A stretch of DNA of 64,000 nucleotides, taken from Vibrio alfacsensis (GTDB lineage Bacteria; Pseudomonadota; Gammaproteobacteria; Enterobacterales; Vibrionaceae). Numbering within the stretch: the first letter of the stretch is position 1; each line of letters opens with the position of its first letter. The stretch lies in contig NZ_CP032093.1 of NCBI RefSeq assembly GCF_003544875.1, forward strand, positions 930,001 to 994,000. Reading direction: 5' to 3'. The translations under genes and the position numbers were made by a program. Positions 31,453 to 41,023 of this stretch are shown here, one piece after another. The notes beneath the pieces are model-generated. The model was given only the letters and a program-made list of their open reading frames with translations. It was not told the origin of the DNA and did no database searches.

Positions 31453-32964
31453 ATGTGTGGTATTGTTGGAATCGTGGGCACAACGCCTGTAAACCAGTCT
31501 ATTTATGACGCGTTAACGGTGTTACAGCATCGTGGCCAAGATGCCGCTGGTATTTGTACCATAGAAAGCAATCGTTTTCGTCTGCGTAAGGCGAACGGTT
31601 TGGTGAAAGATGTGTTCGAAGCAAGACACATGCAACGCTTACAGGGTGAGGTTGGCATTGGTCATGTTCGTTACCCAACTGCAGGCAGTTCAAGTGCCTC
31701 TGAAGCTCAACCTTTCTACGTAAACTCTCCTTTCGGTATTACTTTAGCTCATAACGGCAACCTGACTAACGCGAATGAAGTTCGTCAGAAACTGTTTGAA
31801 AAAGATCGTCGTCATATCAACACCACCTCAGACTCTGAAGTGCTTTTAAACGTACTTGCACATGAGATCGATACGGTAAAGGGCAATGTGACGGCTGATG
31901 ACGTTTTCCGCGCTGTCACGAACGTACACCGTACAATCCGCGGCGCTTATGCAGTAGCGGCGATGATCATTGGCCATGGCATGATTGCTTTCCGCGACCC
32001 ACACGGTATTCGTCCTTTATGCTTAGGTAAGCGAGAAGTAAACGGTAAAACAGAATATATGGTCGCGTCAGAATCAGTCGCATTGGATGCGGTTGGCTTC
32101 GACTTTGTTCGCGATGTTGCGCCAGGTGAAGCGATTTACGCAACGTTCGATGGCGAGTTATTTACGAAACAGTGTGGTGACAATCCAAAACTGAACCCAT
32201 GTATTTTCGAATTCGTTTACTTTGCCCGTCCAGATTCGTTTATCGATAAGATTTCCGTTTACAGCGCACGTGTAGAGATGGGTAAAAAGCTCGGTGAACG
32301 TATTCGTGAAGATTTCACTGAACTTGATATTGATGTGGTTATCCCGATCCCTGAAACATCGTGCGATATTGCGTTGCAAATTGCTCAAGCTATTGATAAA
32401 CCATACCGCCAAGGTTTCGTGAAAAACCGTTACGTAGGCCGTACCTTTATCATGCCGGGTCAGCAACAGCGTAAGAAATCAGTTCGTCGTAAATTGAATG
32501 CCATTCGTTCTGAATTTAAAGGCAAGAATGTACTGCTTGTTGATGATTCAATTGTGCGCGGAACAACATCTGAACAGATTATCGAGATGGCTCGCGATTC
32601 AGGTGCAAACAAAGTGTTCATGGTTTCAGCTGCACCAGAAGTTCGTTTCCCGAACGTTTATGGTATTGATATGCCAAGCGCGACTGAACTTATTGCTCAT
32701 GGCCGTGATAACGACAGCATTTGTAAACAAATTGGCGCAGATGCGCTGATTTATCAACGTCTTGATGATCTTGTTGAAGCTGTTGGCCTTGGTAACCAAG
32801 ACATCAGTCAATTCGATACCTCAGTATTTAATGGCGAATATGTCACGGGGGATATTGACCAGCAATACCTCGATTTCCTTGATGGTCTGCGTAATGATGA
32901 CGCGAAGACGCAAGCTGAAATTCAGCAAGATCTTGCTAATTTAGAGCTGCACAAGCGCGCTTAA
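31453..32964 (+). CDS. purF: Amidophosphoribosyltransferase PurF
   Basis: PurF makes 5-phosphoribosylamine from PRPP and glutamine, the first committed step of purine synthesis. The 503-residue protein starts MCGIVGIVG, so the catalytic Cys2 is exposed after Met removal. A class II glutaminase domain is followed by a phosphoribosyltransferase domain with the PRPP motif [14 protein letters not shown]. Co-transcription with cvpA under PurR is expected. A terminator follows. Confidence 0.97.
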   Translation: MCGIVGIVGTTPVNQSIYDALTVLQHRGQDAAGICTIESNRFRLRKANGLVKDVFEARHMQRLQGEVGIGHVRYPTAGSSSASEAQPFYVNSPFGITLAHNGNLTNANEVRQKLFEKDRRHINTTSDSEVLLNVLAHEIDTVKGNVTADDVFRAVTNVHRTIRGAYAVAAMIIGHGMIAFRDPHGIRPLCLGKREVNGKTEYMVASESVALDAVGFDFVRDVAPGEAIYATFDGELFTKQCGDNPKLNPCIFEFVYFARPDSFIDKISVYSARVEMGKKLGERIREDFTELDIDVVIPIPETSCDIALQIAQAIDKPYRQGFVKNRYVGRTFIMPGQQQRKKSVRRKLNAIRSEFKGKNVLLVDDSIVRGTTSEQIIEMARDSGANKVFMVSAAPEVRFPNVYGIDMPSATELIAHGRDNDSICKQIGADALIYQRLDDLVEAVGLGNQDISQFDTSVFNGEYVTGDIDQQYLDFLDGLRNDDAKTQAEIQQDLANLELHKRA

Positions 32965-32987
32965 ATAGCACTTCTCAATATAATATG

Positions 32988-33018
32988 AAAACCAGAGCTT
33001 CAAAGGCTCTGGTTTTTT
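32988..33018. terminator. Bidirectional terminator between purF and aphB
   Basis: The stem AAAACCAGAGC/GCTCTGGTTTT has an extended T run. It lies between converging genes. Confidence 0.9.
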
Positions 33019-33044
33019 GTTTCTATTCGTTTATGTTTTTCAGC

Positions 33045-33920
33045 TTAGTGAATGTTGTAAGCAATCACGAAGTCGATGAACAAGCGCACTTTCTCTGGTA
33101 AGTGATCTTTGTGGTTGTAAAGCATGTAGATGTCGCGCGGGTTTGCACTCCAATCTGGAAGAATACGCACTAAATCACCACTTTCAATGAACTCCTTGAT
33201 CATTACATCCGGCATTAACGTGATGCCTAAACCCTCAGAACATGAACTGCGAACTACATTCAGAGCGTTTGCTTGGAAACGGCCTCGTTCTACATTCACG
33301 ACAGATTCCCCCTTGCTATTGATGAGTGTCCACTTAATGAGAGGGTATCCTTTAAGTAAAGAGTGATTGGACAACTCTTCTGCATGATTTGGTGCAGGGT
33401 TAGTGGCTAAGTAATCAGGGCTCGCGACCAAAATATCTTTCACTTCACCAATCTTACGAGCAATTAGACTTGAATCGCGTTGTGGACCAACTCGGAAAAT
33501 AACATCCCATTCAGTTGGGTCTAACTGATCTGCATTACTTTCTGTCGTTAGCTCGATGTTGATGTCCGGGTATTGCTGCATAAAGCGATTAAACATCGGC
33601 ATCATCATGCGCTTGGTGAGATTGTATGGTGCAGAAATTTTGATTTTTCCTGATGCGCCACGGCAATCATCGGTAATTTCTTCGGCAGCAGAAGTCAGTC
33701 TTTGTAAAAGTGGGGAACACTCATGATAAAAACGTTCGCCTGCTTCTGTAAGAGAAAGTTTACGCGCATGGCGGTTCAGCAGCCTTAGGTTTACTGAGTC
33801 TTCAAGCGCTTGAATGCGTCGAGTGATCGTCGCCACAGGAATCATGGTCTTACGCGAAGTTGCAGTATAGCTCCCATTTTCGACAACTAATCGAAACAGG
33901 TTTAAATCATCTAATTTCAT
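33045..33920 (-). CDS. aphB: LysR-family regulator AphB
   Basis: AphB is the LysR activator that, with AphA, turns on tcpPH in V. cholerae and responds to low oxygen and low pH. This 291-residue protein is very close to it: MKLDDLNLFRLVVENGSYT, TMIPVATITRRIQALEDS, the SSLIARKIGEVKDILVASP segment and the GLGITLMPDVM end. Cysteines 68, 86 and 227 have the same spacing as the three reported in V. cholerae AphB (76, 94, 235). I chose the ATG at 33920 over a GTG at 33932. In a non-cholera vibrio its targets are probably acid and anaerobic response genes. Confidence 0.92.
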   Translation of the reverse strand: MKLDDLNLFRLVVENGSYTATSRKTMIPVATITRRIQALEDSVNLRLLNRHARKLSLTEAGERFYHECSPLLQRLTSAAEEITDDCRGASGKIKISAPYNLTKRMMMPMFNRFMQQYPDINIELTTESNADQLDPTEWDVIFRVGPQRDSSLIARKIGEVKDILVASPDYLATNPAPNHAEELSNHSLLKGYPLIKWTLINSKGESVVNVERGRFQANALNVVRSSCSEGLGITLMPDVMIKEFIESGDLVRILPDWSANPRDIYMLYNHKDHLPEKVRLFIDFVIAYNIH

Positions 33921-34200
33921 ATTTCCAGACACACTCAGTTACCATTTGGGCTAATTTATAACTAACTTTGCAATCAAAGGTTGCGTTAAGTCAACATGTT
34001 GCATTATTTGAACACACTACCCCTTAGTGAGTAAACACTGTTTAATAATCGAATATTTGTATATATGCTAATAACAAGCTACTTTTAAGGCAAGGTGAAA
34101 GGGCCTGATGTCTTGCTGCATAGCGATCTGTAAGATGTGAATAAAATAAGAATAAGAACTTCAAATTTGTTTTTTGACTGAGCTTTGTGAGGTAAAAGAT

Positions 34201-35307
34201 ATGTTTAAAACTCACAGTCAAACGGCAATGGTCTCGGCGCAGGAAGTGGTTCATCACAAACTGATAATGTTAGTTGACGATGATCCAGTATTTCGTGGAG
34301 TGACTGGTGCCTATCTAGGCAGCCAAGGATATAGCCTGGTAGAAGCTGAGAATGGCTTGGAGGCTCTTAAGTTGTTAAGAGAATACCATCCAGACTTAGT
34401 GATATGTGACTTGTCCATGCCTGTCTTAGACGGAATAGAGTTTGTTGAGGAAGTGAGCCTCGAATATCCATCTATGCCATTAATTGTTGTATCCGGAACG
34501 GATGAAATGTCTGACGTTGCTAAAGCACTGCGATTTGGCATTAAAGACTTTTTGGCAAAACCAATTATAAACTACGAGCACTTATCTAAAGCGATAGACA
34601 ATGCGCTAGAGGACAGTGATTGTCATTTTTCAGAACAGCGTGATTTTGCCAGTCAGTGGTTTCGGGTTGATGACGGTGGGGAAATGCCTGATGAGCAAGA
34701 ACTCTACTGGCATTTAGAGTATTTGCAGCAAAACCCTAATGCAGCTCGAGATTTATTGCATGCGTTGTTGCCAGAGAAAGACACATCTCAAGGCGATTGG
34801 AAGTGTTCTTACCGCTTGTTGCAATCGACTGATGTGATGCCACTTGTTTTTGATTACCGTTGGTTAATGAACGGACAGTTTGTTTTTTATTTAGTAGATT
34901 CAGCCTCGCTCGAACATGCAGGCGTCGCATCGACATTATTAGTTCGAGCATTGTTTGATGATTACTTAAGAAATCTCAATAGTTTTAGCGCGGATCTTAA
35001 AGATCTGGCAGGAATTGTAGAGAAAGGTATTCAGTGCTCGAACGGGACTGGTGCCGTCAACGCACTATTTGGTATTGCTGATTTGGCTTCTTCATCGGTT
35101 TCTATTTTACCAGCAGGGTTAGATAGCCAGTGGTCAGATGGCCATGATAACCAACACATCACGGCGGGTAATCAGTTAGGAAACGGTAGTATGAAGAACT
35201 TTATTACCAGAGACTTGCCGATTGATGTTACCGGACAGCTGACAATAGGGTGCTTAGGGTCATCGAGTTTTAGCTTGAATATCGTTCGTAAAAATCGGCT
35301 AGCGTAA
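34201..35307 (+). CDS. rssB: RssB-like response regulator
   Basis: RssB is the adaptor that delivers the stationary-phase sigma factor RpoS to ClpXP. The 368-residue protein has an N-terminal receiver domain with the acidic pocket VDDD, the phosphoacceptor Asp70 in VICDLSMPVLDG, and Lys in FLAKPI. A C-terminal degenerate PP2C-like domain follows. That layout separates RssB from ordinary response regulators with DNA-binding domains. The frame is open to 34174, but the ATG at 34201 fits better. It is divergent from aphB across 280 bases. The RpoS adaptor role is by homology. Confidence 0.82.
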   Translation: MFKTHSQTAMVSAQEVVHHKLIMLVDDDPVFRGVTGAYLGSQGYSLVEAENGLEALKLLREYHPDLVICDLSMPVLDGIEFVEEVSLEYPSMPLIVVSGTDEMSDVAKALRFGIKDFLAKPIINYEHLSKAIDNALEDSDCHFSEQRDFASQWFRVDDGGEMPDEQELYWHLEYLQQNPNAARDLLHALLPEKDTSQGDWKCSYRLLQSTDVMPLVFDYRWLMNGQFVFYLVDSASLEHAGVASTLLVRALFDDYLRNLNSFSADLKDLAGIVEKGIQCSNGTGAVNALFGIADLASSSVSILPAGLDSQWSDGHDNQHITAGNQLGNGSMKNFITRDLPIDVTGQLTIGCLGSSSFSLNIVRKNRLA

Positions 35308-35327
35308 TATTTACTCACAAATTAACT

Positions 35328-35353
35328 AAGCAGCGTATTTGCGCTGCTTTTGT
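35328..35353 (+). terminator. Terminator after rssB
   Basis: The stem AAGCAGCG/CGCTGCTT has a short loop and is followed by TTGT. Confidence 0.8.
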
Positions 35354-35541
35354 ATAAAAATAATGCTACTGGGATCGCTTTAGAATAATAACCTTACTTT
35401 GAATCGGTGTTTAGAATACTTTGTTTACTGTATATTCTCACTTCAACAATAAAGACTCATTTGTGTAACGATGCATTAACTCTAAACAGGTTAACATTGA
35501 GGCAATGAGGGAAGTACAGTTAACTAGTGAGAATAAGCATC

Positions 35542-35670
35542 ATGGCAGACAAAAATTTTAAAGAGCCTTATAATATTTTTACTTTTGGGTTTCATTGCAG
35601 TCCTTTTAATTCCAACTTTACCTGCAACGTTAACCTGGTTTCGCGTAATGAACAGTTACGCAGGTTTTAA
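35542..35670 (+). CDS. Candidate small ORF upstream of the DUF454 gene, frame doubtful
   Basis: An ATG at 35542 opens a 42-codon frame (MADKNFKEPYNIF...) with no recognisable features. The overlapping frame through the same bases encodes a convincing membrane helix (LKSLIIFLLLGFIAVLLIPT). The ATG joins that frame if one A is removed from the A5 run at 35550-35554, and the frame then runs straight into the DUF454 gene. A small membrane protein or an N-terminal extension of DUF454 may therefore exist here with an indel. Confidence 0.25.
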   Translation: MADKNFKEPYNIFTFGFHCSPFNSNFTCNVNLVSRNEQLRRF

Positions 35671-35674
35671 TCGC

Positions 35675-36088
35675 GTGTTTGTTTTGGAGTCCACCATTCG
35701 TATCAAGCGTTATTTCTTCAATGTTGCTGGTGGACTTTGTTTAATTCTAGGCATTTTGGGTATTGCCCTTCCACTCCTACCAACCACTCCTTTTATTCTT
35801 TTAGCTAGCGCATGCTTTATGCGAGGGAGCCCTGCATTTCACAGTTGGCTTCATGAGCACAAAACATTTGGTCCAATACTAAAAAATTGGCATAACAACC
35901 GTGCCGTCACCCGTAAAGTAAAACAGCGTGGTGCTGTATTTATCGTGCTTAGCTTCTTCCTTTCTATTGTTGTTGTACCTCTTCTGTGGGTGAAAATTGC
36001 ACTTTTAGTGATGCTAATCGTTTTACTAAGTTGGTTTATACGCTTACCTGTGATTGAGTTGGTTGCTGACCGAGAAGAAAATCACTAA
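35675..36088 (+). CDS. DUF454 (YbaN) family inner-membrane protein
   Basis: This small inner-membrane protein shows the DUF454 hallmark LGILGIALPLLPTTPFILLA, followed by CFMRGSPAFHSWLHEHKTFG and two further C-terminal membrane segments. Its function is unknown. The start is uncertain. The frame is open from 35585 (TTG), GTG at 35675 and TTG at 35684 are possible, and ATT at 35696 has the best ribosome site (GGAG six bases upstream) and starts exactly at the family N-terminus RIKRYFFNVAGG. It lies upstream of apt, as YbaN does in E. coli. Confidence 0.8.
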   Translation: MFVLESTIRIKRYFFNVAGGLCLILGILGIALPLLPTTPFILLASACFMRGSPAFHSWLHEHKTFGPILKNWHNNRAVTRKVKQRGAVFIVLSFFLSIVVVPLLWVKIALLVMLIVLLSWFIRLPVIELVADREENH

Positions 36089-36105
36089 GATTGTAGAGAA
36101 TAGTG

Positions 36106-36137
36106 TGCCCACTCTTCGAGTGGGCGTTTGTATTTTC
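36106..36137 (+). terminator. Terminator after the DUF454 gene
   Basis: The stem GCCCACTC/GAGTGGGC with a TTC loop is followed by a T-rich tail. Confidence 0.75.
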
Positions 36138-36253
36138 AGCGCTTGTGACATTTATGAAAGTAAATCCATAGCGGTGAAAACCTATTGTTTGTTGCCCTCG
36201 TGATGTTGCGATAAGAATAGAGGGTGATAGACCAATCTAAGTAAATCGGTATT

Positions 36254-36799
36254 ATGACTACAGAAACAATCTCACTGATCAAATCTAGCATCCAAAGCAT
36301 TCAAGATTACCCAAAACCGGGCATTCTATTTCGTGATGTAACGAGCCTTTTAGAAGACGCAAAAGCGTATCAAGCAACGATTAATCTATTGGTTGAGCGT
36401 TACAAAGACATGGGCTTTACAAAAGTGGTTGGTACAGAAGCTCGTGGTTTCTTATTTGGTGCTCCGTTAGCGCTTGAACTCGGTGTAGGCTTTGTTCCTG
36501 TGCGTAAACCAGGCAAGTTACCACGTCCTACTATCGCGCAGTCTTACGAGCTTGAGTATGGTGTTGATACACTAGAAATTCATACTGATGCTATCGTTGA
36601 GGGCGACAAAGTACTTGTTGTTGATGATTTGCTAGCGACAGGTGGCACGATTGAAGCCACAACAAAACTGATCCGTCAACTTGGTGGTGAAGTAGAGCAT
36701 GCGGCGTTCGTGATTAACTTACCAGAAATTGGTGGTGACAAGCGTTTAGAAGCGCTAGGCCTGAACGTATACAGCATTTGCGAGTTTGAAGGACACTAA
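36254..36799 (+). CDS. apt: Adenine phosphoribosyltransferase
   Basis: Apt salvages adenine to AMP using PRPP. The 181-residue protein has the family N-terminus with [15 protein letters not shown], the flexible loop near [13 protein letters not shown], and the PRPP motif [13 protein letters not shown]. It precedes dnaX by only eight bases, as in E. coli, so the two are probably in one operon. Confidence 0.97.
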   Translation: MTTETISLIKSSIQSIQDYPKPGILFRDVTSLLEDAKAYQATINLLVERYKDMGFTKVVGTEARGFLFGAPLALELGVGFVPVRKPGKLPRPTIAQSYELEYGVDTLEIHTDAIVEGDKVLVVDDLLATGGTIEATTKLIRQLGGEVEHAAFVINLPEIGGDKRLEALGLNVYSICEFEGH

Positions 36800-36807
36800 T
36801 ACATTCA

Positions 36808-38976
36808 ATGAGTTATTTAGCTTTAGCGCGAAAATGGCGTCCTAACAAATTTGAACAAGTCGTAGGTCAGCGTCATGTCCTTACTGCTTTAGAAAATGCG
36901 TTAGCGCAAAATCGCTTACACCATGCGTACCTATTTAGCGGTACTAGAGGCGTTGGTAAAACGTCGATTGGCCGCTTATTTGCAAAAGGTCTGAACTGTG
37001 AAACGGGGATAACAGCTAGCCCATGTGGTGAGTGTGATACTTGCCGTGAGATTGATGAGGGTCGCTTTGTCGACTTGTTAGAGATCGATGCTGCATCTCG
37101 TACTAAAGTTGAAGATACTCGTGAACTATTAGATAACGTTCAGTACAAACCCGCTCGCGGGCGCTTTAAAGTGTACCTCATTGATGAGGTGCACATGCTG
37201 TCGCGTCATTCTTTCAATGCGTTGTTAAAAACCTTGGAAGAGCCGCCGGAGTATGTGAAGTTCTTGTTGGCAACAACGGATCCACAAAAGCTGCCAGTGA
37301 CAATTTTGTCTCGCTGTCTGCAATTCCATCTAAAACCAATCAGTGTTGATGATATTCATCAGCAACTTGATCATATTTTGGAAAAAGAGCAAGTCTCTGC
37401 GGATGCTAGAGCGCTCGGCATGATTTCTCATGCAGCCGATGGCAGTATGCGTGATGCTTTGAGCTTGACCGATCAAGCGATTGCTTTGGGTAACGGGTCG
37501 ATTCAAACCGACATTGTTAGTCACATGCTCGGTACGATTGATACAGACCAAGCTATTCATTTGCTTGAGTCGATCAGCAGTAAGCAACCTCAACAAGCAA
37601 TGGATAAGATCCAACAACTTGCTTCGAATGGTGTTGAGTGGGATGGTTTGCTTCAGCAAATCGCTACGCAATTACATCGCGTGGCAATGTATCAGGCACT
37701 GCCATCGACGTTGGATCAAGCTCAACCTGACGCTGAAAAAATTGAATTATTGAGTAAAGCGCTGACACCTCAAGATGTGCAGCTTTACTATCAAATTGCT
37801 CTAAAAGGCCGTGAAGACTTAATCCTGTCGCCAAATGGCCGTGTCGGCATGGAAATGATCGTATTGCGTATGATGGCATTCCGTCCCGCGACGAACACTC
37901 ATGCGAATATTATTTCGACGGCTTCACCGTCTCAATCTGTTCCGGCTCATGGGGCAAATCAAGTAAGAGAAGTGTCGCAGCCAACGCCACAAGCATCATC
38001 TTCGCATGCCCAAACGCAGCCTTTACAGGATTCGCAACGAGCGAGGGGCGATGCTTCTAACATGGCAGCATCATCACTTCCTCCCGCTGCGAACCCACAA
38101 GTTCCCCCGATGCCTGATGTCTCGCACTATTCGTCGGAATACCAGCCTGGACATGATGTGGCACCGCCACAGTATGATATGGCACCACCAGTGGGTGAAA
38201 GCTCTACGTCCGTAGAACATGCGCCTCAGCAGCCTCAGGCAGCGTCTGAAGCACCTGTACGCACTGGCTTAGGCGGACTTCGTCATCAGCTTCGCTCCCA
38301 ACGGCAGGGGCAGCAACAAGCGACAAGCCAAAGTGGTGGCCCAAAAAAGTCTAGAACGGCATCTGTAAGTAAAGACTCGGTTATCGACCGTGTAGCGCAA
38401 CTTCATGGCAATCCTGCGCAGGTGTCGTCGAAAGCTATCCCTCAAGCTGAAAAGCAAAAAATTGAGGATGAAGCATACCGTTGGCGCCCTAGTAAGCCAG
38501 TAGAAAAAAAAGCCAAAACAGAACTGACACCGACACAGCTCAAGCAAGCTTTAGAGCATGAAAAAACGCCAGAGATGGCGCAAAAATTGGTTGATGAATC
38601 ACTCGAGAAGAGCGAATGGGCGAAGTTGATTAGCCAAATGGAGACACCTAAATTGGTGGAACAATTGGCCCTAAACTCGAACTTTGACAAAACAGGCTCG
38701 AGTGTTTCGCTACAATTAAGAAGTAGCCAAGCACATTTAAATACTGACAGAGCACAAAGTGAATTGCTGAGTGCGCTGAATACAGTGTTAGGTGAAGATT
38801 GCCACCTAAGTGTCGATATAAGTGAAAATGGTGAAACGCCTTTAGAGCTTAGAGATAGGCTCTATCAAGAGAAGTTACAACAAGCTCTCAACAGTTTAGA
38901 AAGCGATCCACATGTTCAATTTATTGAACGTCGATTCGCCGCAGAGCTTGATAAAGATAGTGTACGTCCTATCTAA
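36808..38976 (+). CDS. dnaX: DNA polymerase III subunits tau and gamma
   Basis: DnaX is the ATPase motor of the clamp loader. Full-length tau (722 residues) also ties the polymerase cores to the DnaB helicase. It has the Walker A motif GTRGVGKT, a four-Cys zinc module (CETG...CGECDTC), a DEVH-type Walker B (IDEVHML) and the sensor LEEPPEYVKFLLATTDPQKLPVTILSRC region. A Pro/Gln-rich linker precedes the tau-specific C-terminal domain (LKQALEHEKTPEMAQKLV). An in-frame slippery signal at 38343 should also give a gamma of about 515 residues (separate entry). It is followed by ebfC and recR. Confidence 0.96.
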   Translation: MSYLALARKWRPNKFEQVVGQRHVLTALENALAQNRLHHAYLFSGTRGVGKTSIGRLFAKGLNCETGITASPCGECDTCREIDEGRFVDLLEIDAASRTKVEDTRELLDNVQYKPARGRFKVYLIDEVHMLSRHSFNALLKTLEEPPEYVKFLLATTDPQKLPVTILSRCLQFHLKPISVDDIHQQLDHILEKEQVSADARALGMISHAADGSMRDALSLTDQAIALGNGSIQTDIVSHMLGTIDTDQAIHLLESISSKQPQQAMDKIQQLASNGVEWDGLLQQIATQLHRVAMYQALPSTLDQAQPDAEKIELLSKALTPQDVQLYYQIALKGREDLILSPNGRVGMEMIVLRMMAFRPATNTHANIISTASPSQSVPAHGANQVREVSQPTPQASSSHAQTQPLQDSQRARGDASNMAASSLPPAANPQVPPMPDVSHYSSEYQPGHDVAPPQYDMAPPVGESSTSVEHAPQQPQAASEAPVRTGLGGLRHQLRSQRQGQQQATSQSGGPKKSRTASVSKDSVIDRVAQLHGNPAQVSSKAIPQAEKQKIEDEAYRWRPSKPVEKKAKTELTPTQLKQALEHEKTPEMAQKLVDESLEKSEWAKLISQMETPKLVEQLALNSNFDKTGSSVSLQLRSSQAHLNTDRAQSELLSALNTVLGEDCHLSVDISENGETPLELRDRLYQEKLQQALNSLESDPHVQFIERRFAAELDKDSVRPI
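38343..38354 (+). other. Programmed -1 frameshift site in dnaX producing gamma
   Basis: A AAA AAG at 38343-38349 sits in phase with the dnaX codons CCA AAA AAG, the same heptamer used by E. coli dnaX. After a -1 slip the ribosome reads AAA AAA GTC TAG, so gamma ends two codons later. An AGTGGTGG stretch just upstream could act as a stimulatory Shine-Dalgarno sequence. A CGGT/ACCG stem downstream is short and uncertain. Confidence 0.75.
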
Positions 38977-39058
38977 AAATTGAACGGAGTGGGGTTGAAA
39001 ATGTCTATTGATAGCCCCATTTACAGATGCAACACCTAATGAAACCAGAGAGATAAAC

Positions 39059-39388
39059 ATGTTTGGTAAAGGCGGTATGGGCAACCTAATGAAGCAAGCC
39101 CAGCAAATGCAAGAACGCATGCAAAAGCTTCAAGAAGAAATCGCGAATATGGAAGTAACCGGCGAGTCTGGTGCTGGTCTAGTTAAAGTAACGATCACTG
39201 GTAGCCACAGCGTGCGTCGTGTTGACATCGATGAAAGTCTGATGGAAGACGACAAAGAGATGCTAGAAGATCTGATCGCTGCTGCGTTCAATGATGCTGC
39301 TCGTCGCGTTGAAGAGACACAAAAAGAGAAAATGGCTTCTGTTACTGGCGGTATGCAATTACCACCAGGCATGAAAATGCCATTCTAA
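39059..39388 (+). CDS. ebfC: YbaB/EbfC family nucleoid-associated protein
   Basis: EbfC (YbaB) is a small DNA-binding dimer that coats the nucleoid. The 109-residue protein begins [21 protein letters not shown], with a long N-terminal helix. The conserved [20 protein letters not shown] core follows, then a Met/Pro-rich tail [12 protein letters not shown]. The frame is open to 39008, but the ATG at 39059 is the family start with an AGAGATAA ribosome site. The dnaX-ebfC-recR order is conserved in many bacteria. Confidence 0.95.
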   Translation: MFGKGGMGNLMKQAQQMQERMQKLQEEIANMEVTGESGAGLVKVTITGSHSVRRVDIDESLMEDDKEMLEDLIAAAFNDAARRVEETQKEKMASVTGGMQLPPGMKMPF

Positions 39389-39418
39389 TCTGCTGAACTC
39401 TAATTAAGCGGATTTTAA

Positions 39419-40018
39419 ATGCGTACCAGCCATATGCTGGAACAATTGATGGAGGCCTTACGTTGTCTACCTGGGGTTGGCCCCAAGTCGGCACAGCGTA
39501 TGGCCTTTCATTTGTTACAGCGTGATAGAAAAGGCGGTCTGCAACTTGCAGATGTGCTGAGCCAAGCCATGACGGAAATCGGTCATTGTAACGAATGCCG
39601 AACTTTCACTGAGGAAGACGTCTGCCATATTTGTGCCAACCCAAAACGCCAAGAAAACGGCCAGATTTGTGTGGTAGAAAGCCCGGCGGACATTGCGGCA
39701 GTAGAAGCTACTGGACAATATTCTGGTCGATACTTTGCGCTTATGGGGCATTTGTCGCCGCTAGATGGCATCGGTCCAAGTGATATTGGGCTTGATGTAT
39801 TGGATTATCGTCTTCGTCGTGGTGATGTTACGGAAGTGATTCTTGCCACCAACCCAACGGTTGAGGGTGAAGCAACGGCACACTATATCGCTGAACTGTG
39901 CAGAGAACATCAAGTTGAGGCGAGTCGCATCGCTCATGGTGTTCCTGTTGGTGGTGAGTTGGAGCTTGTTGATGGGACAACGTTGTCTCATTCATTACTG
40001 GGTCGACATAAGATTTAA
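39419..40018 (+). CDS. recR: Recombination mediator RecR
   Basis: RecR works with RecO (and RecF) to load RecA on SSB-coated gaps. The 199-residue protein has an N-terminal helix-hairpin-helix ([17 protein letters not shown]), a four-cysteine zinc finger (CNEC...CHIC) and a Toprim domain with [12 protein letters not shown] and [18 protein letters not shown]. It lies 30 bases after ebfC. Confidence 0.97.
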   Translation: MRTSHMLEQLMEALRCLPGVGPKSAQRMAFHLLQRDRKGGLQLADVLSQAMTEIGHCNECRTFTEEDVCHICANPKRQENGQICVVESPADIAAVEATGQYSGRYFALMGHLSPLDGIGPSDIGLDVLDYRLRRGDVTEVILATNPTVEGEATAHYIAELCREHQVEASRIAHGVPVGGELELVDGTTLSHSLLGRHKI

Positions 40019-40050
40019 TAAAAGCCGCTTTTGTAAAGCGGCTTTTTTGT
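40019..40050 (+). terminator. Terminator after recR
   Basis: The stem AAAGCCGCTT/AAGCGGCTTT is followed by T residues and begins at the recR stop codon. Confidence 0.9.
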
Positions 40051-40081
40051 GCGAGAGCGTTTGTTTTATACAAGAAAGCAA

Positions 40082-40138
40082 GTTTTATTCGAGGTAGCTA
40101 GGTTTATTCGCAGTAGCTAGTTTTATTCGAGAGTGCTA
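40082..40138. repeat. Three 19-bp tandem repeats at the aqpZ 3' end
   Basis: The units GTTTTATTCGAGGTAGCTA, GGTTTATTCGCAGTAGCTA and GTTTTATTCGAGAGTGCTA follow one another without gaps. The last unit provides the aqpZ stop codon on the minus strand. Confidence 0.9.
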
Positions 40139-40834
40139 GTCGTTTGATTCACCAGCGAGAAGATTCTTGTAAATCAGCGCGCCGAGAATGCCACCCACGA
40201 TTGGTGCAACCCAGAATAACCAAAGTTGGGATACAGCCCAATCACCAACAAATACAGCGACACCCGTACTACGTGCAGGGTTAACGGAGGTATTGGTTAC
40301 AGGGATGCTGATTAAGTGGATCAGAGTTAAACATAAGCCAATCGCGATAGGTGCAAACCCTTGAGGTGCGCGTTTATCTGTCGCCCCCATAATGACGATT
40401 AGAAACATCATCGTCATGATAATTTCTGCTACGAGTGCTGCTGTTAAAGAGTATTGACCAGGAGAGTGCTCACCATAACCATTCGCAGCGAAACCTGAGC
40501 CAACCACATCAAAACCAGCTTGCCCGGTCGCGATGACGTAAAGAATACCACCTGCGATGATGCCTCCGATCACTTGTGCGATGATGTAAGGCACGACATC
40601 TTTGGTATCAAAACGACCACCGGCCCATAAGCCGACAGTAACAGCAGGGTTCAAGTGGCACCCAGAAATATGACCGATTGCGAATGCCATCGTTAAGACG
40701 GTTAAACCAAAAGCAAGAGAGACACCGAGTAGACCGATACCTAAATCGGGAAAACCTGCTGCCAAAACCGCACTACCACAGCCACCAAGCACCAACCAAA
40801 ACGTGCCAAATAACTCTGCCATATACTTATTCAT
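40136..40834 (-). CDS. aqpZ: Aquaporin Z
   Basis: AqpZ is a tetrameric inner-membrane water channel. The 232-residue protein has six membrane segments and the two pore motifs, NPA in [11 protein letters not shown] and NPA in SVNPARSTG. The Arg after the second NPA fits a water-selective filter. It begins [22 protein letters not shown], the usual family start, behind an AGGAAAC ribosome site. It likely serves osmotic adjustment. Confidence 0.96.
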   Translation of the reverse strand: MNKYMAELFGTFWLVLGGCGSAVLAAGFPDLGIGLLGVSLAFGLTVLTMAFAIGHISGCHLNPAVTVGLWAGGRFDTKDVVPYIIAQVIGGIIAGGILYVIATGQAGFDVVGSGFAANGYGEHSPGQYSLTAALVAEIIMTMMFLIVIMGATDKRAPQGFAPIAIGLCLTLIHLISIPVTNTSVNPARSTGVAVFVGDWAVSQLWLFWVAPIVGGILGALIYKNLLAGESND

Positions 40835-41023
40835 ATTGTTTCCTATATTCGGGATGAGATTACCCGCTGAACATAGTTGAGAATTGTCAGCTGCGTGTGA
40901 GTGGAGATAGGAAAGTTGGATGAAAACAGTGATATTGAATTGGTTGTTTCATAATTGAGACGTATTTAAAGGTATATAGAACGCAGATAAGCGGTCTACT
41001 ATCTCATCAACTTAACTGAAGAA

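Noticed and set aside
38504..38511. A8 run as the main dnaX recoding site
   Set aside because: It lies 150 bases past the canonical in-phase heptamer, and a -1 slip there would add 17 residues before a stop. Less likely than 38343.
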